Part shown: piece by piece, positions 32,891 to 46,000 of the stretch | Position numbering within the stretch: position 1 is the first letter of the stretch | Layout: every line of letters begins with the position of its first letter | From: Calliopum simillimum | Taxonomy: Eukaryota > Arthropoda > Insecta > Diptera > Lauxaniidae | Reading direction: 5' to 3' | NCBI GenBank assembly: GCA_951812925.1 | Contig: OX638370.1 | Span: 79,838,004-79,902,003, forward strand | DNA: 64,000 bases | Program-made: the position numbers and the translations under genes | The notes under the pieces: generated by a model | Told to the model about the DNA's origin: nothing | Database searches by the model: none | The model's input: only the letters and a program-made list of their open reading frames with translations

Positions 32891-34064
32891 GTATGCTGCA
32901 TACAAGTGTGAAAAGTAGTAGGAAAGCTGATTTTCAAAATACTATAATCCAGTAACCATAAGACGATTAAAAATTTTAGGACTTTCTATACGAATTTTTA
33001 TGGGCTACAAATTTGTCGCTGAACCTTTTTTCAATAGAATTTACCGTTAACGAGATATTGGCAAAAAAGTTATTTTTGCACCTTTTTCAGACCGGTCACA
33101 CACTTAGGCAACCGATTCAGCACGCCAGACTGATGGACTCGAATAAACATATCCTAAGCTATCGATTCCCATATAAATTTCCACTACACAGAGTTTTTCC
33201 ATTTTTTCGTGCTCAGCTCTGAGCCTATGATCTCGCAAACAATTTTTCTATATACGGCTTTGAGTGAGCTCTGTCAAACTGTATTAAATATTTTAGACAA
33301 ACAAAATGAACATTTCTATATTTTGAAGTATTCCTGATCAGATTTTAGCAATAAAAATAAAATAATGACACTTACGAAATTTGAATTTCGCATAGAAAAA
33401 CTATTGTGCTTTAGGCACAATCCTGCATTTCGAAAAACTTCAATAAATTCCATAAAATATTTGCAACATTTTTGCAATGACAAGTCTGAGTTAAGAGGTA
33501 TTAAAGTTTCCTCTGTATTCTCAGCGGTCATTGAATTCGTGGGAGATCATAAATGTCAATGATGTTAACTCAAAAGACTGCTTTATTATTTTTTTTTTTT
33601 TTTGTTTTGTTTCTTTTTAGTTTGTTTCGTATGATTCATTTAATACATTCCCACTTTTTGGGAAATCTAACTTATAGAATGGATATGTATTTCTTGAAAA
33701 TCAGATGTTTTTTACCGTAGTCATAGGCATTAGGTCGCCAAGGCTTAAAAGGGTTGAAAAGCACTGGTCTTTTTAAATGAAATAAAACAAAAATATTGTT
33801 GTTTTTATTTTGAACGTATGCATATGAAAAACCTATTACAGAAATTAGAATCAGAATAAATGAAAATAAAAAACATACTGACGACGGCGATGATGATGCA
33901 CCAGTGTTCTTCAGTCTTTTAGTGGCGCTTCTGCTGCTGCGTTGTTGCTTGATTTTGTTTTAATTTTTCAATGTTTTACACTTTTCGCATAGGATTTAAA
34001 AAAATTAACAAATCAAATCAAAAATATATACAAAATCAACATAATAACAAGATAATACTAAGAA

Positions 34065-37000
34065 ATGGACGCTGAAAATGAGAATGAACAACCAATTTCC
34101 TCGTCAGCAAGCAGCAGCAATAGCAGCAGTAGCAGCAATTTACTGGTAAATTTACCAATGTTGCCTATGCTGCAGTCTCATGATGATGAAGATTTGGAGG
34201 CGCAAGAGCAAATGCCCCCGCACCCTCCCTCCACACCACCTCCGTCATTGTCATTAGTTAGTAATCAGCAACATTTGTCACAGCAACAGGCTGCTGCTTC
34301 TTCACCAGCCGCTGAGCAACAGCAACAGCTACAGCAGCATCTGCCCACAGAAATGTCACCCTTATTATTTAATAACAATACAACTCCACCACCCTCGTCA
34401 TCCTCATCGTCGTCGTCATCATCGTCACATAATCATCAACTTCATCAACATTTTCAGCATTCAGAACATCATTACCATCATCAGCACCATCACCAATATC
34501 ATCATCAACAACAACAACACGAACAACAATTGCAACAACACTCTTCCCCTCCATCTCCAACCCAACAGCCGCCGCAACAGCAGCTGCAGCTACAACAACA
34601 GCCACAGCAACAAGAATTTTCTGCTGAAGACGACGACGAGGACATTGCTGACAGCATTGACGCCTCTGCAATCGATGCAAATGATCAACAGCAAGCTGCC
34701 ATTGTTGCCAACGTTGTTAATTTGAATGTTGATGTTGCTAGCACCAGTCAACAGCGTGAGCAACGCGACGTCCAACCCGAACGCAGCCAAACCGTTGACG
34801 TCGCTGTAGGTGTTGTGTCCGCAACAAACGAACCACACCTTCTGCCCCCACCTCAACTGCCTCTTTCGCTGCCACGCGAAGAATTTAAGCGTCATCATCA
34901 GTTGCATTCATCATCGTCGCAATTTCCCCGTTCGCACCATCATTATCACAGTAGCACCGGTTGCTGTAACAATATATTTAGCGGTAGCAACGCCAACAAC
35001 AACAATAACAGCAACATAATGTTCACCAACAACGATAACGATGGTGAACCTCAAACGAGCAACACAAGTCAACACCATCAGCATCAGGCGGTGGATCGTT
35101 TAAAAATGCTGTATCCAAATGTTAATGAAAATGAGACACCACTACCACGCTGCTGGAGTTCACATGATAAATGCTTAGCCATTGGATTGTCACAGAATAA
35201 CTTACGTGTTCATTACAAAGGTGAGTCCAATATTATATAATTTAAAATAAAAAATTAAATTACATTACATTTTGAAGACGAATACAACATAAGGTATATT
35301 ACTTCAGATCTCTCAAACTGTCTATAACTCAAACTAATGATGTTTGGGGTGAAATAAATTAAGTTATTCTTAAATTTTAGTCAGTTTGATCGAAATGCAG
35401 TTTTTCATTATGTACGTCTGACCAAAAATCTAAACAAGTCCAATTAGTTATAAAAGTCAAGCTATTTTATCCGACATTGCCCAAGTAATATTGAGTTTCT
35501 CACGAGGTAGTTATACTGTAAAGCAAGATTATAGATAGCAATCTTAACATCACATTTTATATCGTTTCTTCAAAAGTAAGTAACAAAATCAAATGAAAGT
35601 GAGTTTGGCGGCGGTAGTTTTGCGGGCTAACCCGTTTTGATTTTGGGCGTTATTTCATTAAAAAGACCAAAATAACTCCCAAAAAATGTCTCTCAAAAAA
35701 CAAAAACGAAATAACGCTAACTGGAGTAGGTTAGAAGAAAAATGGGAGATTTATTTTTGGTTATTTATTTTAAATTTTCATCCTTTTTTTTCTTCTCTAC
35801 ATATTCGCCATTCATTTCAAAACATTTTTTCTGCATTAATTAGCTCTGCTTTGCTACCCTATAAAATTTTTTTTAATTATTAGAAATACCCATAATGACA
35901 AGGCGGAAAATATGGTGCTTGTCGATTTTCTTCGACCCCAGAGTCCGCAATAAAGCTACATGCTATTTCAACCGTATTTATTATGATGTACGAACTAGCG
36001 ACGCAGTTTTTTTTTTTTTTTTTTTGGGTTTTCCAACAAGTTTTTGAAAATTCTTGGCAAACAGTCTTCAATATAACTACTGTCTTTCAAGTATTCAGGG
36101 GAAAAGCTGCTACAATTAACGCTCTAACGATGTAAATAGACATCATGACTTTTGTTGCAGACTTTTTTTTGTCTGACTTTAATATGAGGATTTGCTCCAT
36201 ACCATGGATTGTTGTTAGGTTTCCGTATCGTACTTACAAAAACAAGCTTCAACATCTATTACGATTTTATTGAAGTTGCAAGATCGCCAATTTTGCGGTT
36301 TTGTTTAAGAAATATGAACGTACTCGAGCTTATTTTTGAATCTCAATTAAAATTCATGGAACCCATCAAACAGCTTTTTTCGTTTACAGCAGATCATTAT
36401 CCAATATTTACAACACAGTCTTGGGATCCCAAATAGTCAGCAATCATTTCTCGTGTCAAACGTGGATCTTTGTCAACTTAGGTCCTTTTTTCGCTCATCG
36501 GTCGAAGTTTTTGACCAACCAGTTCCAAGCTCGTTCTCTACAGAAAAGTGTCCAGTCTGGAATCTTTGAAACCACTTTGAAACAGTCTGAAGAGATGGTG
36601 TTGTCTCTCTACGTAAAATTTGACCTTAATTAATAATTTATACTGGCTTAAATTGACGCCGAGAACTGTAAAGAATCGCATGACGAATTTCTTATTTTTT
36701 TTTTGGTTTCGGAATTTTTTCCAACTTCTCATCAGTTATTTAACGTTTTCTCGTCTTCATTGAATATTTTTAAAAATAAATAACCTAGCACCTATTCAGC
36801 AAACTTTTGTTAGTCTCCTCGTTGTTTTTCAAAACTCTGCAATTGTAATCAAAATAATTTTAAAATTTAATTAAAACTGCGTTAAAAAAAACTTTAACGA
36901 CTTAATGGTACGACTAATCGGCAGCCAATTCATTTATTACGCGTCTTTTAAAGTTTATATTTATTCAAAAGTTATATGCGCATATTTTTGATAATAAAGA

Positions 37001-40000
37001 TAACACAAGGCACTGCTGTGTCAGCAGTGAATAAGTAGCTATGCATCTAAGTTGTCCGGAGGTCCATGTTGTTATTTGACAACAATCAATTTTTTAATTT
37101 ATTTGTGTAGTTTTCTGTTCCATTTTTAGTTTCAGTTTACTGAATATTATCTTACAGACTATCGAGATTTTATTCGTTAAGCAATTTAAAGAAGTTAAGC
37201 TTAAACCCACATATTGGTTCGATAATGTCAAAGGTTCAAAATGAAATGAATCACTAAACAGTATAAAACATAAAGTTGAACAGATTTATTTGTATGAGGG
37301 CAATTTTTGTACCTATTAAAAGAGAGGCATATCGAGTAAATATTGTTAGAATTCTGTTTTAATAGTAAAAAGTATGCAAATATGAGAACCGCAATTTGAG
37401 CTCAAATTTTTATAGGTAGAACCCCAAGATACTAGAAAGTGGATGATGCCAGGGTCTGCGGTGGCCCATTTTATTTTTATCCCCAACTCCTCGTTTTTTA
37501 TAGCCGTTTATGAGTAACTTGGATCTTCCAATTACAAATTTGCACTTGGTTTTTTTTATCATGACAGGATTCTGAGTTATCCTTGCTTAAAAGTGCAAAA
37601 ATCACTGTTTTGAGGTCTACTTAAAGCTACATAACAAAAGCAGCAAAGAGTAAAATTAATTTGTGTCAATGAATAGCCAAAATTATTCTCAATAAGCTAT
37701 ACTTATACCATTTTTCGATTGGATTACTACTTTATGAATTATATGCCATTACAAATGGATAAATGTTTTTATGGTTTTAGATTTTAATACAAATCTTACA
37801 AGCTATACAAGCATTGGATAAAAATTGGTGGATGGACTGCGAACATTAATACCATACACTTAACGTGCGCTTCTCATATTTGGGAGTCAGTGAACATTGT
37901 TTCCCTCTTCCGGTAATGAGGAATTCTTTTTTATATTTTTATCAAAATTTAGTATGGGAGCCAGCCGCCTTAAAGGGTGGAAAAAAGGGGCTGGTATGTT
38001 CAAAAAATTGTAAGGGACGAAAAATGAATGAGGGTTGGTGAACATTGTTACACAAATTTTAAAAAAATCATGGTTGCTAGTTTCAACTAGTACTATAAGA
38101 AAACAAAGTTTTAAAAAATAGGAGATGCAAAAGTCAAATGTTTTTGGGTTATGTGTGTAATGTCCCATAAACGTCAAACGTCCTTTGTCGCCAGAATTTG
38201 TGTTGACGAAAAATAAAGTTTTAGATACCAAAATTTTCGTTTTTTTATACCCTACACACAGGGTATATTCACTTTGTCGTTCCGTTTGTAACGCAGAGAA
38301 GGAGGCATGGCAGGTATAGAAAAGTATATATATTCTTGGTCAGCTTTTTCCCCTGATGTAGCCACGTGATCGCTAGTGTATACCCCGCTAAAATCTATGG
38401 ACTCAATCGTCTTACTTCAGAAAACTGTAGTACAAAAGATGGATGAAACGCCTCTAAACAAACTAAAGCATATTAATATATTAAAAATTTTCAAATACAC
38501 GGTAACAAATCGTCGGGTTAAAACTACAACTAGACATCTACATTTTTCATGTTTCGAGTAAAAAGCAATTTTAAGTTTTTTGAGATTTGTTTTTGTATGA
38601 GATTTTGAAGTTTTCTGTTTTTTATTCTTTATATAAAATAGGATGGGGACAAGATTTCACAAAAACTGACTAGACTGGGGCATAGAACCTTTTTTTCTTT
38701 ATATTTCTGTATACTTAACCCAAAACATCGAAAAATGTAGATGTCTAGTTGTAGTTTTAACCCGACGTTAAGTATTAGAATTTTTATGTAAGGGAATGTA
38801 TCCGGGTATGAGACGGGTTTTATTTTTAAGCCATAACTATTTACTGGTCAAACCGTTTCAGGTGTTTTATATATCGTTCAAAATGTAAGAAACGCACACA
38901 ACTTTATTCAGAAGGACGTAGAAAGCTATTCATCACATTCAAAAGTTATGGCCAATTTTCTAAGTACTTTTCTTTAACAATTTAAATTTTGTATCCGGGC
39001 ATGAGACACCTAGAAAAATGCAATGAAAATCAGAAAATATGAAATAAAAACCCCATGACTGTACGTAAACATATGTATCATTACATATATGTCAATATTT
39101 GACAGTTGCACACGATTTGGGTTCGAAAAAAAAGTGTCTCATACCCTGATACATGATGTGTCTCATACCCGAATACATGACACTTTTTAAGAAAAGCTTA
39201 AATATAACACTTTAAAACAGATCATAAACAACTTTTTACAGTCTAGTTGCATAACTGAGGTGTATAACTTAAGTAAGCAATAGATCTTTTGGTCATAATA
39301 AGAGGATAGTTCGACAGTAGTCAGATTGGCAATATTAATTTTGCATCCCTTATTGTATTAGTGCCATATGGCCTTGTCCAGTATAACCAAATTTCAGATG
39401 TGTAGCCAATTTATATCTCAATCTCATACAAGTATCGTAACAATTTAAAGTTCAGGATTCTGCAATTTTTGCAATCATTGGTTAATTTTATGACCATAAC
39501 TACTATGTCGTAGAAATGGCAACCCTGATATTTCTTTCTTTATTTTGGTCTTTAAATTCTTTTTGTTTTTTAGTATGTTTTTGTTATTGCTGTCATTCTA
39601 CTTAATTCGTCTGCCATTTTGTCTTTGTATTTCAAACTTAACGAAAGCCTTATCGCCGTCTCTCTCTATCAAAGGAATAATTTAAAGTACTAATTATGCT
39701 TTCTCACTTGCTCCTTTGCTTGTATGAGTTCTTGTTTTTGTTTTCCATGTTTATCTGTTTGATATGAAGGCCTTCAACAGCTGATTTCACATATTGCTAT
39801 TTGTTGTTTTTTTTTTTTATTTCTTTTTCAAAATGCAATTCACCTCATTCACATTGCACTGGATTTTTCCTCCAGTCGTTTTGGTTTTTTGCAGTCTGGG
39901 GGTTTTTTTTGGTAAATGGGTAAAAATTGCCTGGAAATTTATGTTGAAAGAAAATTCTTTTGCTCCCCCGTTTTTTGCAATTTGTTTTGTTCCTATATTT

Positions 40001-43000
40001 AATATTTTTCTCCTTTCAAAGTCGACTAAATTTTAAAAATTGCAATGAGATCTTTGGTTCCGAAATTCTTTTTTTAACCTCTGAAAAATTTCACGGCAAG
40101 TTGAATTTTAAGAGTGTCGCCAATACTTTTGGATTATTCTTTGATTTCGTGTTTAAGATATTGCCATATTTTTTGGAATTCCGAATACTTTTGTGTATTG
40201 AATTTAAGTATGATTTTGCTTATAAGCTCTTTTACATTTTTATACCCTACACCCAGGGTATATTCACTTTGTCCTTCCGTTTGTAACGCAGATGAGGAGA
40301 CTTGGCAGATATAGAAAAGTATATATATATTCTTGATCAGCGTCACCTCCTGTGTCGATATAGCCATGTCCGTTTCTCTGGCTGGCTAGCTGTGTGTGAA
40401 AATAAATTTTTTGGAAAAACTGAGCAAGATAATTCAATGAAATTTGGTACGCTGTCTTCGTCGTGGGATTGAAAATGAGTGAAATCGGTCAACGGACACG
40501 CCTACCGCCCTTACAAAAAATATATTCAAAATGCAACTTTATTAGTATTTTTCACGACAATGCAACCAAAATACACATAAATACTACGAATTGTAAGCGC
40601 AAGCTCTGAGAAAAAACTGGGCGAGTTCGGACAAGAGGGCGTGGCACCTCCCATATAAGCAAAAGTTTCAAAATGCTATACTGAAGAGTTTTTTTTTAAA
40701 TAATCCAACTAAATTTCACTCATATACTAAAGACCTAATGCACGTTCTAAGCTAAAACTGGACGATCTTGGACAAGAAGGCGTGGCACCAAGAGGGCGTG
40801 GCACCTCCTATGTAAGCAAAAGCTTCAAATCGTTATACTGAAAACAATCCAACCAAATTTCACTCAGGCACTAAGAACTAAAGATGCAAGCTCTGAGCAA
40901 AAACTGGGTGAACTCGGACAAAAGGGCGTGGCACCTCCCATATAAGCAAAATTTTCAAAATACTGCAGTGTAGGGTATTTAATGTTTGGCCAGGCCAAAG
41001 CTTGCACCCTTTTTAGTTAAGCTACATTTTATTAAAGTTTCTTTTAATAAATAAAACTTAATATTGGCCGAGTTATAATTAGAGTAGAACGGGGTAATGT
41101 CGTGCAGGGGGTAATGTCGTGCACTGGCTGTTTTAGCCCAAAGAATTGAATGATTTACCAACTGTTCGTAAGTTAGGGACCTGCTGACCTACTGAGCTTA
41201 TGCATATAATACTAGCAATTTTCACCAGTTCGTCTCTACAGAGTAACCTTTTTTTCAAAACGCACGCTTTCGGGACGATAAAAGTGTTTTTTCATCGGGT
41301 CAGAAAAATAATTTTCCTTGCGGGAAAATATACCAGGTAAGTGTTTTCTGAATCGAAATATCCTGCCAAAGAAAATAAGTATTTGGTTTTCGAAAAAAAT
41401 TTTGGGCTTCACCGAGTTATCGAAATTGACCTTTAAAACGACCATTGGGGTAATGTCGTGCACATTCACTTACACAAACACAATTTCTCGCTACACAAAT
41501 GTTGTTACACATGGATGTAACCAATGAAATTATCTTTCGATCGGATGCTTACTCTTTGCATTCGCTTAAGATGTATGGCTTTGCGAGCATGTCAAAGTTG
41601 AGTGCACGACATTGCCCCGTTCTACTCTACACAACATATTATGTACTTCACACTTGTATAATAATGAATAAATACATGATAATGCTAAATCTCCTCTAAT
41701 AGAACCACTACCTATCATTTTTCACACATTTTGGAACCTTTACTATACTCGGAAAAAAAAGGACGACGTTACCCCCCAAATTTTGAGGGGGGTAATGTCG
41801 TGCACATTTTTTTTTCTTCACTTACATAAACACAACTTCTCGCTACACAAATGTTGTTACACATGGATGTAACCAACAAAATTATCTTTCGATTGGATGC
41901 TTACTCGTCTCATTCGCTTGAGAGGTACGGCTTTACGAGCATGTCAAAGTTGAGTGCACGACATTGCCCCGTTCTACTCTACTAAGAGTGACTCATACAA
42001 AATTATGTCGTAATTATAAAATTGTATGATTCTTTAAAAAAATTTAAAATTCCTGAATGCTTTTGTGAGCCACTGTATATATTTAAAGTGATGCAATTTC
42101 TAGGAGCACTGCTCTAGTCAAATAGTCATAAATGCACCCAGCAACAACTGTTGGGCAAACATAAGCCGTAATTAGTTGGTTGCATTTCCGAAAACACCTT
42201 TGATCTCGTCATCCACCTCAACCACAACTTTTTATCGAAAATTAGTAACTGAATTTAGTGATAGTGAAAGATTTTTTACTACCACAAAATGCATTTTTTG
42301 ATAGTGTAAGATTTTTCACTAACACTAAATAAATATCTTAATAAATCCTTTTTTCACCGGCACTAAATATAATATAAAATTTAATGCAAAACGCCCGAAT
42401 CTGTTAAATATCAGCGCCAAAAAAAAAAAAACACCTTAAGTCGACTTCAGAACATTGAAGTTCAACCCAACTTTGTAAAATTACACTTTCGTTTTTGGGG
42501 GTTTTTCTTACCAAAGATATGTAAGCAATTAGTCACCTGAAATGCAAAAAGCCGTAACTTCATTCAGAATTTTTTCATAGGCGATGCAGAAAACGTTTTA
42601 AAACTCGAATTTGGACTAGAGGGCGTGGCACCTCCCATATAAACAAACGTTTCAAAATGTTATACTGACAGCTTTTTTTGAGATAACCCAACCCAAATTG
42701 CACACAAACACTGAGAACATTATTTGGAAGCTCGGAGAAAAAACTAGGCGGAATCGGGCAAGAGGACATGGCACCTCCCATACAAGCAAAAGTTTCAAAA
42801 TGCTGGACTAAAAACTTTTTCAAAATAATGAAATCTAATTTCGCATAGATACTTGCAATAGTTTGTGCAATATCTGAGCAAAAACTAAGTGTAATCAGCC
42901 CAGAGGTCGTGGTACCTCCTGTACAAGCAAAATTTTCAAAATACTGCAGTGTAGGGAATATTAATTTTTGGCCAGGCCAAAGGTTACACCCTTACTAGTT

Positions 43001-46000
43001 AACTTTATGATTTCAAAGTGCTCAGTCAATTTTTGAAATTTTCCCCTGATCGAGGTGTTATTTTATTCAAAATAGCCGTATTGACGATCTTGTTGCATCG
43101 TAGCAAATGAAAAATTATTTGAAAAGTTTTTTGAAAAATCAATAGAATTTGTTGTTGTAATTTCAAATAATTTTGCATCGTGAATACGGCTAATATCCAC
43201 TTAGAAAATGAAAAAAACCGGTTTTTGACTTTGTGAAAACAAAGTTTAAAATCCAATTCCGGTCTAAAAATATTGACAATTTTGGTGCAACTACCCAAAT
43301 GTGCATTGTACATTCAAAGCTTTTAATAGCTAACGCATTAAATTTTGCAAAATATTTATTTTTATTTATTTCTCATTTATAACAGGGGCTGGAAAGCAAC
43401 ATAATGATGCCGCCTCTGTGCGCACTGCCCACCCAATTCCGCCGGCCTGTGGCCTATATTATTTTGAAGTAAAAATTATATCAAAAGGAAAAAATGGTTA
43501 CATGGGCATTGGTTTAACAGCTCAACAGTTTAGAATGAATCGATTACCAGGTAAGGGTGCACACTTTTTATTCAAAACAAACCTACCTTATAACTTAAAA
43601 AATTGTTGTTTATCATTTAAAGGTTGGGATAAACAATCATATGGTTATCATGGTGATGATGGCAATTCATTTTCATCTTCTGGTAATGGACAGTCATATG
43701 GACCAACATTTACCACTGGCGATATAATTGGGTGCTGCGTTAATTTTGTAAACAACACATGTTTCTATACCAAAAACGGAATAGATCTAGGCATAGCTTT
43801 TAGAGATTTACCAGTAAGAATTGGCTCGTAATTCCATTGTGTTGTCGATTGCTTGAAATTTAATCTTTCTCTTGTAGTCAAAACTTTATCCTACTGTTGG
43901 ATTACAAACACCCGGCGAAGAAGTCGACGCAAACTTTGGTCAAGAGCCATTTAAATTTGATCAAATTGAGGATATGATTAAACAATTGCGTGCTGAAACA
44001 AAAGCATCAATTTACGATTTTCCCATGCCTGTCGATCAGGGTGATCCAACAACACTTTTACATAAGTATATTACATTTTAGAAACGTGTGATTGAATTAA
44101 ATTTAAAAAATTGTATCATTGATATAGAATGGTCTCATCATATTTGGTGCATAATGGTTATAGCCTTACTGCAGAGGCTTTTGCTGGAACTACAGGTCAA
44201 AGCTTTAGTGAAGATTTGTCATCTATTAAAAATCGACAAAGTGCGTTGTTTTCTTTAATTTTAACAAAACATCGTTGATTTATTTTAAATTCTCATATAC
44301 TTTCTTATTCTTTTTAAAGAGATTTTAAAACTTGTTATGTCTGGCAAAATGGGTCAAGCAATTGAGCACACTTTGGGCTCTTATCCTGGACTTCTAGAAA
44401 ATAACAAGAACCTTTTGTTTATGCTCAAGTGTAGGCAGTTTATTGAAATGGTAAATGGATCCGATGTCGAGGTATTGAAATTCATTAAGAATCATATTAA
44501 GTATAATCTCTTTTTTAAAAAAAAATTGTATCCCCTTTTATTTCATATCTGAAACGAACTGCGCTATAACAATCAGTTCTGTCCTGCCAACAATAAATTA
44601 CCAATTAATATAAAAAATGTTGCTAATAATACAACTGTTACCACACAAACACAAACAACGCCACCAAACCAGACATCGGTGATACAGTCAACAAAATCGT
44701 ATCAAAATGGAAACATAAAAATGGAAAATGCAGCCATTAATGCACAGGACAATGCACCAAATACGACTGTGATATCAGCTGATAATCACCAAGAATTTAA
44801 AAATTCGTAAGTCCTAATCATTTTTTGCTTGATTAAAATTATGCATACGTTTACTATTCAACTTTTTTTTTTTTTGTACTGTTGCAGGTTATCAATAGAA
44901 AATAGTACCGTGGATAACCAACCGATAAGTAATAAATCCAATGATGCGGTTGTTGCAAATAGTTATTATTTGCATGATGTGGAAATGGAGAATGGACACC
45001 ATGCGAATGGTAAGCCGAATTGTAATCTATATATATAAACATGTAGTGTGCGTGTGTTTGTCGCCTTATAACTTTGAAACCGCTTAACCGATCGTTACCA
45101 CTATGTATTTATTTTGTACTGCAGGTGGTTTATAGCTATGCTAAAGGGGGATCGGGTGAGGGGAGCTGTAGCCCCGATACAAAAAAAAAAAACATTTAAA
45201 ATGCTATATCTCTGCAGGTATTGCAGATTTCGATATAAAACTTGGTACGTGGATACATGTTTTTACTGCCAATCAACGTGCAAAAAGTGGAGTGGATTCA
45301 GCAAGGGGGTGTTGCATCTGTCTGTAGGAATAGCAGTTTTTGCTATTAAACTTGGTACATAAATATAAATAGTGTCAACCATTAGCTTTGCAGGGATCAC
45401 TCATGAGGTTTTTGCGCACGCTATAGGAAAAAATTAGTTTAAATGATAAATCCCTGCACCTATAGCAGCTTTCGTTCAAATCGAACTCAACGCAGCATCT
45501 ATTGAAAAAGGGCAGAACAACGTTTGCCGGGACCGCTAGTAAACTATAAATATTTGATTAAATTATCTTAATTGATCTGTTGGAGCACCCAATGGGTTCT
45601 CCGATATCCCCATTTTTTGCTGATATAGCATGGACGACTTGGAAACAAGTTGTTTATGCGTATTAAAAGACTTATACAATTGCGATGTCCTGTTTTACTT
45701 CAGATATGTTGATGATACGTTACTTTGCTTTCATAAGGAATATATTGATACGGTCATTAATGTTTTCAATTCATATCATGAAAAAACTTCAATTCACGTA
45801 TGAACTTGAAAACAATAATAGAATCAATTATTTGGATTTAACTATTATAAGAAAAAACAACCGACTTATTACAGATTGGTATCAGAAATCTACATATTCT
45901 GGTAGAATTCTGAATTTCAAATCTAACCACCCCATCAACCAAAAACGTAACATTGTTTTTAATTTAGTAGACAGAGCTGTCTCACTTTCACATACGTTTT

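Noticed and set aside
34369..34907. Two long antisense frames under RanBPM exon 1
   Set aside because: Created by trinucleotide repeats; composition is V/A runs.
44472..44552. Read-through extension of RanBPM exon 6 as a short C-terminal isoform
   Set aside because: The extension ([12 protein letters not shown]...) is unrelated to the family and lies between a donor and a polypyrimidine tract, so it is intron.
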